Shown piece by piece: positions 1-5,145 of a stretch of 5,648 nucleotides of DNA; position 1 is the first letter of the stretch; each line of letters starts with the position of its first letter. Position numbers and translations under genes: made by a program. The DNA lies in the NCBI GenBank assembly GCA_037969035.1, contig JBBKWU010000025.1:1-5648 (forward strand), written 5' to 3'. The notes below the pieces were generated by a model. That model ran no database searches and was not told where the DNA came from. It worked only from the letters and a program-made list of their open reading frames with translations. The stretch comes from JBBKWU01 sp037969035. Lineage in GTDB: Bacteria; Pseudomonadota; Alphaproteobacteria; Micavibrionales; Micavibrionaceae.

Positions 1-41
1 TGACCAATAATTTGTTCCGCCGTATAATTCTTTCTTGCCAT
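1..41 (-). CDS. IS3-family-like transposase orfA, N-terminal fragment cut by the window edge
   Basis: Only the first 13 codons are present, reading MARKNYTAEQIIG, and the gene runs off the left edge. This matches the usual opening of the small OrfA subunit of IS3-family elements (M-[AK]-[RK]-K-x-[YF]-[ST]-x-EQII), which carries a helix-turn-helix that binds the element ends; OrfB, the DDE catalytic subunit, would lie outside the window. The start is well supported: ATG at 39-41 is preceded by AGGAGGA (complement of 48-54) with a 6-base gap. A terminal-repeat-like sequence lies 78 bases upstream at 108-119, as expected for this family. The family call rests on a short peptide plus the terminus, so it is good but not proven. 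Whether the full transposase is intact cannot be seen. Confidence 0.72.
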   Translation of the reverse strand, partial: MARKNYTAEQIIG

Positions 42-119
42 TTTTAATCCTCCTAATAAATGTTCCAAAACATAACCAGATTCACTCTGGAGATGGACTC
101 ATTTATAGGGGGCGGGTCA
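1..119 (-). mobile_element. End of an IS3-family-like insertion sequence (partial)
   Basis: On the minus strand the element appears to begin at 119 with TGACCCGCCCCC, a GC-rich end starting TGA that resembles the ends of the IS407-type branch of IS3 elements. It is followed 78 bases later by the transposase start. A short perfect hairpin (CCAGA at 76-80 with TCTGG at 86-90, loop of 5) sits in the leader between the end and the ribosome binding site. Hairpins in such leaders can limit transposase translation when transcription reads in from outside, but that role is inferred here. The other end and the target duplication lie outside the window, so the exact boundary is provisional. Confidence 0.62.
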
Positions 120-180
120 AAGTCACCGTCACCACACAAACCACCCACCGTCATTACGTAAGGTGCTCCATCCCCCACCA

Positions 181-210
181 CGTCATTGCGAGCGCAGCGC
201 GGCAATCCAG
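181..210. repeat. Dispersed palindromic-type repeat (GTCATTGCGAG...GCAATCC class)
   Basis: Thirty bases beginning CGTCATTGCGAGC and ending GCGGCAATCCAG, with ATTGC and GCAAT as outer inverted arms. This pattern resembles a very widespread class of intergenic repeats known from many proteobacterial and other genomes. It lies 7 bases past the stop codon of the 203-aa gene. The same 10-base core occurs at 149-158 as CGTCATTACG (9 of 10 identical), possibly a decayed second copy. There is no T-run after the hairpin on the minus strand, so it is not a convincing intrinsic terminator, although it may act as a 3' stabiliser. Confidence 0.6.
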
Positions 211-217
211 AAAATAT

Positions 218-829
218 CTATTGTTTTCGGTTTAATATTTCTCTAATGCCTTTTTCGTATTCAAGGATTTTTTTCTGTAGGTCTTCAAGCATCACTTTTT
301 GAAAATTAGCTTCAAGGTCGGTCATGCGTAAAATGTCTTTAACACATTCCTCGACATACATAGCAAGTAAACAAATTTTATCATATTGGTTGGGTTCAAG
401 GTGTAAGATGGTATCAAGATCGTTAATCATATCAAAATCAATTGACTCTTTTATTCCTTCAGCAATTCCATTAGCAACAGTTAAGATAGATTGGATGGGA
501 GACTCTTTTTCGAGCGAATGCTTAATGGCTAAATTTATAAATACTCTTAGTGCTTCGATTTGTCCTAGAGCATGATGCACTCTGCCTGTTATTATTTTTT
601 CAATTATTTTTGCTTTTGCAAAGTCTCTTCTTTTAGTATGTAGATATGCATATCGCGCCGCTAAAAAGGCAAATATAGCTGCAACTAATGTTTGTGCTTC
701 TTTTATTTCTGACCAAATGCTTTTAATTGTAACGGTGGGAGTAGTATAACCAAGCTCGATGAATGATGCAGTTACAAGGCAAAAAGCTATAAAAATTAAA
801 ACGGCAGTTGCTTTGTCTAATATATTCAC
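218..829 (-). CDS. Unrecognised 203-aa inner-membrane protein with two N-terminal helices
   Basis: I do not recognise the family. Two hydrophobic segments are visible, about residues 8-24 (TAVLIFIAFCLVTASF) and 46-63 (QTLVAAIFAFLAARYAYL). The second is followed by the basic cluster HTKRRDFAKAK, so the remaining 135 or so residues, which are helical and charged, should be cytoplasmic, with a short periplasmic loop between the helices. The start is GTG at 827-829, overlapping the lepA stop by one base (TAGTG), which suggests translational coupling; no good Shine-Dalgarno sequence is seen, and no in-frame ATG follows before the cytoplasmic part. Base composition is unlike lepA: three sampled 60-base lines at 241-420 hold 19-23 G+C each, against 32-42 in sampled lepA lines. 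That suggests later acquisition or weak constraint. The gene is complete; its function is unknown. Confidence 0.72.
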   Translation of the reverse strand: MNILDKATAVLIFIAFCLVTASFIELGYTTPTVTIKSIWSEIKEAQTLVAAIFAFLAARYAYLHTKRRDFAKAKIIEKIITGRVHHALGQIEALRVFINLAIKHSLEKESPIQSILTVANGIAEGIKESIDFDMINDLDTILHLEPNQYDKICLLAMYVEECVKDILRMTDLEANFQKVMLEDLQKKILEYEKGIREILNRKQ

Positions 830-2634
830 TACTCATCGCCCATCTTCAACGCCGCGATAAACGCGCTCTGAGGAATCTCAACATTGCCATACTGGCGCAT
901 TTTCTTTTTACCTTTTTTCTGCTTTTCGAGCAGTTTTTTCTTGCGGGTGATGTCGCCGCCGTAGCATTTGGCGGTCACGTCTTTGCGCATCGCGGAGATG
1001 GTTTCGCGGGCGATGATTTTGCCGCCAATCGCAGACTGTACGGCGATTTTGAACATCTGGCGCGGGATGAGGTCTTTGAGGCGTTCGCAGAGTTGCCGCC
1101 CGCGGCGTTCGGCTTGGTCACGCGGGACGATCATCGCGAGCGCGTCAACGGGCTCGGCATTGACCATGATTTCCATCTTCACAAGATCACCCTTCACGTA
1201 GTCGGCAAGCTCGTAATCAAAGCTCGCATAGCCACGGGAAATACTCTTGAGGCGGTCATAAAAATCAAACACAACTTCGTTCAGCGGCAAGCGATAGCGC
1301 AGCATGGCGCGCTCCCCCGCGTACGTTAGCTCTAACTGCACACCACGGCGTTCTTCGCATAGTTGCAAAAGGCCGCCGAGATATTGATCGGGCGTGAGGA
1401 TGGTTGCTTTAATCCACGGCTCATGAATTTCCGCGATCTTCACCACATCGGGCAGATCAACAGGGTTGTAGAGATCAAACACATCACCATTGGTTTGGTG
1501 AATTTTGTACACCACGCTTGGTGCTGTCGGGATCAGGTCGAGATCGAACTCGCGCTCAAGGCGTTCTTGGATAATCTCCATGTGGAGCAAGCCCAAAAAG
1601 CCGCAACGAAAGCCCATGCCAAGGGCTTGGGAGTTCTCAGGTTCGTAATGCAGCGCGGCATCATTGAGTTTGAGCTTGCCGATACATTCGCGCAATTTCT
1701 CAAATTCGCCATTATCGACAGGGAATAGGGAGCAAAACACCATCGGCACGCTCGGTTTAAAGCCTTTAAGCTTATCCGAACGGCGGCGTTCTTCGGTGAT
1801 TGTGTCGCCCACGAGTGTTTCGGAAATATCCTTGATACCTGCGGTAATAAAGCCCATTTCGCCGGGGCCAAGCTCGTCGAGCATCAGCGGTTTGGGGCCG
1901 AAAATACCAACGCGGTCAATCTCGCGCACGGCTTTTGTGCCCATGAAATAAGCCTTCATGCCTTTTTTAAGGTGACCGTCAATCACGCGCACCAAAATCA
2001 CAACGCCCAAATACGCGTCATACCAGCTATCGACCAGCAACGCTTTGACGGGCTTTTCGGAATCGCCTTCGTGCGGTTGGGGTAGGCGGGTAACAATGGC
2101 CTCGAGCAAATCTTCGATGCCTGCGCCTGTTTTGGCAGAGGTCATAATTGCATCATCAGCAGGTAAGCCAATGACATCCTCGATTTCCTGCTGTACGCGC
2201 TCAGGATCGGCGGCGGGCAGGTCGATTTTGTTGATGACGGGGACGATCTCGTGGTTGTTCTCAATCGCTTGGTAAACATTGGCAAGTGTTTGTGCCTCTA
2301 CGCCTTGGGACGCATCCACAATCAGGAGCGAGCCTTCACACGACGCGAGGGAGCGCGAAACTTCGTAGCTGAAATCCACGTGACCAGGGGTGTCCATCAA
2401 ATTGAGCTGGTATTCGATGCCATCTTTGGCGGTGTAATGCAGGCGCACGGTTTGCGCCTTGATCGTGATGCCGCGCTCACGCTCGATATCCATGCTGTCG
2501 AGCACTTGCGCGGACATCTCACGTTCGGTCAAACCACCGCAATGCTGGATCAAGCGATCCGCAAGCGTGGATTTACCGTGGTCGATATGCGCGATGATCG
2601 CAAAATTTCTAATGTGTTCTAATGGTTTACTCAT
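829..2634 (-). CDS. lepA: Elongation factor 4 (LepA), ribosome-associated translational GTPase
   Basis: LepA binds the ribosome and hydrolyses GTP; proposed roles are back-translocation of stalled ribosomes and help with initiation or 30S biogenesis. All GTPase motifs are intact: P-loop AHIDHGKST (15-23), switch I RGITIKAQT (54-62), DTPGH (81-85, with His85 equivalent to the catalytic His81 of E. coli LepA), NKID (135-138) and SAKTG (166-170). Domain II follows from about 190, EF-G-like domains III and V to about 490 (including the MGFRCGFLGLLHMEI segment), then the LepA-specific C-terminal domain with YGGDITRKKKLLEKQKKGKKK. The length of 601 aa is normal for the family and no frameshift is seen. 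The start is fixed by homology of the HIRNFAIIAHIDHGKST opening. No Shine-Dalgarno sequence precedes it. Usual partners such as lepB are absent: an AT-rich membrane-protein gene overlaps its stop and an accessory region lies upstream. Confidence 0.98.
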   Translation of the reverse strand: MSKPLEHIRNFAIIAHIDHGKSTLADRLIQHCGGLTEREMSAQVLDSMDIERERGITIKAQTVRLHYTAKDGIEYQLNLMDTPGHVDFSYEVSRSLASCEGSLLIVDASQGVEAQTLANVYQAIENNHEIVPVINKIDLPAADPERVQQEIEDVIGLPADDAIMTSAKTGAGIEDLLEAIVTRLPQPHEGDSEKPVKALLVDSWYDAYLGVVILVRVIDGHLKKGMKAYFMGTKAVREIDRVGIFGPKPLMLDELGPGEMGFITAGIKDISETLVGDTITEERRRSDKLKGFKPSVPMVFCSLFPVDNGEFEKLRECIGKLKLNDAALHYEPENSQALGMGFRCGFLGLLHMEIIQERLEREFDLDLIPTAPSVVYKIHQTNGDVFDLYNPVDLPDVVKIAEIHEPWIKATILTPDQYLGGLLQLCEERRGVQLELTYAGERAMLRYRLPLNEVVFDFYDRLKSISRGYASFDYELADYVKGDLVKMEIMVNAEPVDALAMIVPRDQAERRGRQLCERLKDLIPRQMFKIAVQSAIGGKIIARETISAMRKDVTAKCYGGDITRKKKLLEKQKKGKKKMRQYGNVEIPQSAFIAALKMGDE

Positions 2635-2670
2635 GCCGCAGAAGATATGCGGAAATAGTCAGAATTGCAA
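2635..2670 (-). promoter_or_regulatory. Candidate lepA promoter, possibly giving a leaderless mRNA
   Basis: On the minus strand TTGCAA (2665-2670) and TATCTT (2642-2647) are separated by 17 bases, each matching 4 of 6 consensus positions. Seven bases after the -10 comes the A of the lepA ATG, so transcription would start at or within a base or two of the start codon. This fits the absence of a Shine-Dalgarno sequence. The site lies after the gene A terminator, so lepA needs its own promoter. Both boxes are imperfect, so this remains a prediction. Confidence 0.4.
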
Positions 2671-2686
2671 TCTATATGTGGGGTTT

Positions 2687-2722
2687 GCAAACAAAAACGG
2701 GACGCTTTGTAGTATCCCGTTT
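2687..2722 (-). terminator. Rho-independent terminator of gene A (copy 1)
   Basis: Read on the minus strand, AAACGGGA pairs with TCCCGTTT (arms 2715-2722 and 2695-2702), and the transcript continues UUGUUUGC after the stem, giving a run of five U's that starts inside the stem. The stem can extend to 12 positions with an ACAA tetraloop, containing one U·G wobble and one A·C mismatch. It lies 31 bases after the gene A stop and isolates lepA from transcription of the accessory genes. Confidence 0.85.
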
Positions 2723-2736
2723 GGAATTCTTTTATG
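2687..2736 (-). repeat. 50-bp direct repeat, copy 1 (terminator block)
   Basis: This block is identical to 3346-3395 at 49 of 50 positions; the single difference is T at 2713 against C at 3372. It covers the terminator stem, its U-tract and about 14 bases on the gene side (CATAAAAGAATTCC on the minus strand). Conservation of those non-stem bases points to a copied segment rather than two independently evolved terminators. Confidence 0.93.
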
Positions 2737-2753
2737 GTTGCTTTGGTTTTGCC

Positions 2754-3218
2754 TTATGCGGGAGCAGGGCCTGCCATAACGGGGCTGTGCCACGCGTCTG
2801 GAATGATATCGACGCCCTTGCTTTCAAGGAAGTTGTCGGCAATGCGCAGAATGTCATCTAGGTAGTAGGCCGCAACCCCAAGCATGACAAAGCTCACATA
2901 GTTTCCCTGAAAGGCGTTCATACCAGCCAGAAGACCCGCGCCCAATTGAAGCCAATCACCACCATTTTCAGGTATAATGTTAGGTATAATATTGTCAACA
3001 AAGGCATCTTTTGCTTGGCCAGCAAGATATGAAATTCCTTGACCGCCAGTAGCGGCTAAGTCAGTTGCTAGGGCTGTTTTTATAGGATTTCGCGCAGCAA
3101 AGCCAAAGAGGCGACTTGCAACACCGCGTTCCGCGGCAACGGTTGCGCCACGTGCCGCTGTTCCTGCGCCACCTCTGAATACTAGGCTTAACGCGCCTCT
3201 GGCTAGTGAAACCCACAT
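2754..3218 (-). CDS. Gene A: unrecognised 154-aa Ala/Gly-rich hydrophobic protein
   Basis: The family is not recognised. Residues 1-40 are rich in Ala, Gly and Arg (ARGALSLVFRGGAGTAARG) and look like a basic amphipathic helix. Then come NPIKTALATDLAATGG (44-59), an IIPNIIP motif (77-83), and a long hydrophobic stretch at about 90-120 containing GAGLLAGMNAF and FVMLGVAAYYL, possibly one or two membrane helices. A charged amphipathic helix (DDILRIADNFLESKG) follows and the tail ends VMAGPAPA. There is no cleavable signal peptide of classical form. The start ATG (3216-3218) is supported by AGGAG at 3228-3232 with a 9-base gap. It is a single-gene unit with its own promoter and terminator. The two ends resemble gene B in pattern, so A may be a shorter relative. 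A membrane-active or membrane-anchored role is an inference only. Confidence 0.75.
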   Translation of the reverse strand: MWVSLARGALSLVFRGGAGTAARGATVAAERGVASRLFGFAARNPIKTALATDLAATGGQGISYLAGQAKDAFVDNIIPNIIPENGGDWLQLGAGLLAGMNAFQGNYVSFVMLGVAAYYLDDILRIADNFLESKGVDIIPDAWHSPVMAGPAPA

Positions 3219-3289
3219 ATATTTACACTCCTAACTTGCCGCTTTTATATTTACCATAATTATATCATCCTTCTATGGGGAAATGCCAG
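3219..3289 (-). promoter_or_regulatory. Gene A promoter and shared leader
   Basis: A perfect -10 TATAAT lies at 3259-3264 on the minus strand. The best -35 is CTGGCA at 3284-3289 (4 of 6, spacer 19), which is weak. The leader ends TTAGGAGTGTAAATATATG, with AGGAG at 3228-3232 as the ribosome binding site. The predicted untranslated leader is about 35 bases. The AGGAGTGT block recurs in front of genes B and C. Confidence 0.6.
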
Positions 3290-3345
3290 TTTTATGGATA
3301 AATACTGCTGTTAGTCTGGGCTGTAGGAGGGCGCCCAAAATAGAG

Positions 3346-3381
3346 GCAAACAAAAACGGGACGCTTTGTAGCATCCCGTTT
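3346..3381 (-). terminator. Rho-independent terminator of gene B (copy 2)
   Basis: On the minus strand the stem is a continuous 12 bp (arms 3370-3381 and 3354-3365, one U·G wobble) closed by an ACAA tetraloop, followed by a U-tract (UUUUUGUUUG). It lies 24 bases after the gene B stop. It should be stronger than copy 1 because the one base that differs restores a G-C pair in the stem. Confidence 0.9.
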
Positions 3382-3395
3382 GGAATTCTTTTATG
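3346..3395 (-). repeat. 50-bp direct repeat, copy 2 (terminator block)
   Basis: This is the partner of 2687-2736, 659 bases away in the same orientation and in the same place relative to the preceding gene's stop codon. Similarity ends sharply on the left (promoter-distal) side and fades within a few bases on the gene side. Confidence 0.93.
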
Positions 3396-3405
3396 TGGCT
3401 TAATC

Positions 3406-4527
3406 TTAGCTCATGCCAGGAGCGGCTGGTGTCGCAAGAAGGTTCAAATCTGTTCTGTGATCAAGAACTGTTCCTGTTGCTGCGAAGCCTTGGCCATTAT
3501 TGAGACCGAATGTTTCGCTGAGTTTGTCCAATTCCTGCACGGCTTCAACGATATATTTAAAGATCGTGCCGATGACGCCCATTTGGAAGATGCTTGCCAG
3601 TCCTGCGTTTTGAATGTTGTTCTGTGCAGCAGCAAGTGTGGCCTCCAACTGTTCCTGAGCAGATAGTACTGGCGCAGGGCGGTTCGGTGCAACGGCACTA
3701 AACTCGGAAGCCATCGGGCTTCTTTCCAATTCAGGATAAAGCTGGGTCAATCCATTACGTAAGCGGTTGCTTAGGAATGAGCTTTCCATGACATTGTGTT
3801 CCCGCAATGCGGCGACGACATCACTATCATCTAGTTGGTGACCGTCTAATGCTTGTACGTGCGCGGCTTCTTTGATGTCATCGATAAAGCTGCGAGCAAG
3901 ATGCGCGTCGGCTTCGTTCGGGTCATCATAAAGATCGTCAATCACGCTTGCTCTGATTCTATGTTGAACCAGAAGAGGGATCGCGTTGTCAGGCTTTAAT
4001 AACCAGCCTGCTGCGGCAACTTGACCGCGGTTGATTTGTTCTTCGGTTGGGTTCTCTGAACCATCCATAGCGGCTTGTACCACTTGGTTTTGTAGGGATT
4101 TATCGAAAGCACCTAAAACGTCGAGGCCGTACGCAACGTTGTCGGCATACTCGTCCATATTTTCAGGTGTTAGAATGCCTTGGTCACGTAGTTCTCTGAG
4201 GCCTTCAACGGCACCATCTACTGCGGCATCCAAAATAGCGCCGCCGCTTTCATGTTCATAAATTTTAGCACCTAAAACAGCACCACCGAAGGCGGCTGTT
4301 ACCGCCATATTTCCGAGAATAATACGTTTCCATGTAATGGGAGAATTTAATACGGCCGCTGTCGTGGTCGCCGCTGTGCGAGCGCCTACAGTCGCTGCTT
4401 GTTCGGCAACTTCTCTGGTCGCAACGCGTGCGCCAGTCGTAGCTGTTTGCTCAACGCCTTCTCTTGCGAAGACCCGAGCTACACCTTTAGCTGCTGCTGT
4501 GAAAGCTGATTTTAATAAACCACCCAT
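3406..4527 (-). CDS. Gene B: unrecognised 373-aa Ala-rich helical protein
   Basis: The family is not recognised. The start is ATG at 4525-4527, not the in-frame GTG nine bases upstream: that GTG lies directly against the AGGAG ribosome binding site (4538-4542) and belongs to the leader block shared with other genes. Residues 1-60 are Ala/Thr/Arg-rich and contain a 16-residue tandem repeat (22-37 and 38-53, pattern RE-x2-EQ-x-AT-x-GAR-x-A, 10 of 16 identical), probably a long amphipathic helix. NSPITWKRI (61-69) leads into a glycine-rich hydrophobic segment (70-90, VTAAFGGAVLGAKIY), a likely membrane or buried helix. Residues 95-315 are acidic and helical (for example DDLYDDPNEADAHLARSFIDD). 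Near the C-terminus IFQMGVIGTIFKYIVEAVQ is a second hydrophobic helix, then ELDKLSETFG and a tail ending ATPAAPGMS. The ends parallel gene A. The gene is complete; its function is unknown. Confidence 0.78.
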   Translation of the reverse strand: MGGLLKSAFTAAAKGVARVFAREGVEQTATTGARVATREVAEQAATVGARTAATTTAAVLNSPITWKRIILGNMAVTAAFGGAVLGAKIYEHESGGAILDAAVDGAVEGLRELRDQGILTPENMDEYADNVAYGLDVLGAFDKSLQNQVVQAAMDGSENPTEEQINRGQVAAAGWLLKPDNAIPLLVQHRIRASVIDDLYDDPNEADAHLARSFIDDIKEAAHVQALDGHQLDDSDVVAALREHNVMESSFLSNRLRNGLTQLYPELERSPMASEFSAVAPNRPAPVLSAQEQLEATLAAAQNNIQNAGLASIFQMGVIGTIFKYIVEAVQELDKLSETFGLNNGQGFAATGTVLDHRTDLNLLATPAAPGMS

Positions 4528-4616
4528 TATAGTCACACTCCTAATTTACCGTATCTTTATAATATTGTTCTTATTTAATTAATGTAATTGTACCATTGTT
4601 GCGCAGAAAACACCAA
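4528..4616 (-). promoter_or_regulatory. Gene B promoter region and shared leader
   Basis: The leader ends TTAGGAGTGTGACTATAATG, with AGGAG at 4538-4542 and a 10-base gap to ATG. Upstream, TACAAT (4587-4592) with TTGGTG (4611-4616, spacer 18) is the likeliest promoter, because its -10 and following bases (TACAATTACATTAA, 4579-4592) match the gene D promoter (TATAATTACATTAA) at 13 of 14 positions. A second A/T-rich candidate, TATTAT near 4557-4562, is closer to the gene. The region is shared with the divergent plus-strand small gene. Confidence 0.45.
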
Positions 4617-4671
4617 CTTTTTATTCAAAAATTTGCTAAAAAGAATGTCACAGTAAAGGCGGACGCAATTT

Positions 4672-4827
4672 ATGGCAAAAAACTTTGGACAAAAATTTAT
4701 AACACTCCAACTCGGGATGCTCATTTTTGGCGCTCTGTTGTTTTTGGGTGGTTATGCACTCAAAAAATCTTTGAAACCATCTAAGTCTGTTGACGTGGTG
4801 GCTGTCGAACAAGCGGATGATCTCTAG
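4672..4827 (+). CDS. 51-aa single-helix membrane protein, divergent from gene B
   Basis: The reading frame from ATG at 4672 to TAG at 4825-4827 encodes MAKNFGQKFITLQLGMLIFG and so on. It has a short basic N-terminus, one clear transmembrane helix at about residues 10-30 (ending IFGALLFLGGYAL), a basic patch KKSLKPSKS that predicts a cytoplasmic C-terminus, and an acidic end (VEQADDL). The pattern, with a purine-rich AAAGGCGGA at 4655-4663 ending 8 bases before the ATG, supports a real gene despite its size. It is the only plus-strand gene in the window, 144 bases from the start of B and convergent with C. I do not recognise it. Small proteins of this form are often subunits or regulators of membrane complexes, or toxins, but nothing here decides between these. 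Confidence 0.6.
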   Translation: MAKNFGQKFITLQLGMLIFGALLFLGGYALKKSLKPSKSVDVVAVEQADDL

Positions 4828-4834
4828 ATACAAC

Positions 4835-4876
4835 AAAAGTTTTGCAAACGAGGCTGGTCAAAGTGAACAAGCCTCG
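4835..4876 (-). terminator. Probable terminator of gene C
   Basis: CGAGGCT (4849-4855) and AGCCTCG (4870-4876) form a 7-bp stem with a 14-base loop that can add a small UCA/UGA inner pairing. On the minus strand the stem is followed by TTTGCAAAACTTTTG, an interrupted T-tract. It lies about 35 bases after the gene C stop, in the gap where C and the plus-strand small gene converge. On the plus strand no T-run follows, so it should act mainly on C. It is unrelated in sequence to the A and B terminators. Confidence 0.55.
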
Positions 4877-4910
4877 ATTGACTGGTGGTTAGTTTTAATA
4901 TCCTGTGCTA

Positions 4911-5102
4911 TTAGGCAAAGGCTGGGCCTTGTGGACCATTGTTTTGTAGGTCAACTGTTGTGCTTTGAATAGATAGGCCAGCTGCGCCATATCCCATAGC
5001 TAAATGCGCTTCTGCATGCTCGCCACCAGAAAAAGCCATAGCTGTGGCTTTTGATAGGCCGGACATTGCGTGGTTTAGTTCTTCTCCGATAAGTTCTGGC
5101 AT
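4911..5102 (-). CDS. Gene C: 63-aa Ala/Gly-rich small protein, possibly Reb-like
   Basis: The gene is complete, with ATG at 5100-5102 and AGGAG at 5112-5116, 9 bases apart, in the leader block shared with gene A (both read AGGAGTGTAAATATATG). The protein is small and Ala/Gly-rich, with an acidic N-terminus, no clear membrane helix and no cysteine; its tail ends GPQGPAFA, like the GPAPA end of gene A. Residues 6-20 (GEELNHAMSGLSKAT) and the next few resemble, without gaps, the GEAPAMAMGNLYQAT-type segment I recall from R-body (RebB, killing-trait) proteins, at about 10 of 30 positions. Reb proteins are usually longer (about 80-120 aa), and the QQQ and DTA segments typical of them are missing. 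The likeness is therefore weak and may be due to composition. It follows gene D by 65 bases, possibly as part of the same transcript. Confidence 0.65.
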   Translation of the reverse strand: MPELIGEELNHAMSGLSKATAMAFSGGEHAEAHLAMGYGAAGLSIQSTTVDLQNNGPQGPAFA

Positions 5103-5116
5103 ATATTTACACTCCT
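5103..5116 (-). promoter_or_regulatory. Gene C ribosome binding site in shared leader block
   Basis: The bases AGGAGTGTAAATAT directly before the ATG are identical to those before gene A. A weak promoter is possible upstream: TTGGCG, 17 bases, TAAAAA on the minus strand, overlapping the hairpin at 5146-5177. C may instead be read from the gene D promoter. Confidence 0.6.
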
Positions 5117-5145
5117 CTAGAAGTTTTACACTTCGTTTTTATTAA

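Noticed and set aside
181..210. The dispersed repeat as an intrinsic terminator for the 203-aa gene
   Set aside because: The stem is short and imperfect and no T-run follows it on the minus strand.
35..235. Plus-strand frame of 66 codons across the insertion sequence end
   Set aside because: It crosses the transposase leader, the element end and a dispersed repeat, and has no plausible protein character.
808..1329. Plus-strand open frame of 173 codons over the lepA 3' half
   Set aside because: It lies opposite intact lepA, in its GC-rich codon shadow, and has no recognisable domain or ribosome binding site. The same holds for the other plus-strand frames between 968 and 2622.
1533..1871. 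Minus-strand frame of 112 codons inside lepA
   Set aside because: It is an alternative frame of the same strand within a fully conserved lepA reading frame.
2687..3395. The 50-bp repeats as integron attC sites or recombination sites
   Set aside because: They lack attC-like core sites and a bulged two-box structure; a simple stem with a tetraloop and U-tract is fully explained as an intrinsic terminator. Exchange between copies is still possible by ordinary homology.
2687..3395. A CRISPR array or repeat-spacer structure
   Set aside because: There are only two repeat copies, 659 bases apart, with a gene between them.
4528..4536. GTG at 4534-4536 as the start of gene B
   Set aside because: It touches the AGGAG ribosome binding site and lies within the AGGAGTGT leader block common to the other genes; the ATG at 4525-4527 has the proper spacing.
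4596..4784. Plus-strand 62-codon frame overlapping the small membrane-protein gene
   Set aside because: It is out of frame with the 4672-4827 gene, which has the better ribosome binding site and a clear membrane helix; this frame's product looks random. The minus-strand frame at 4648-4836 and the plus-strand frame at 4790-4972 were dropped for the same reason.
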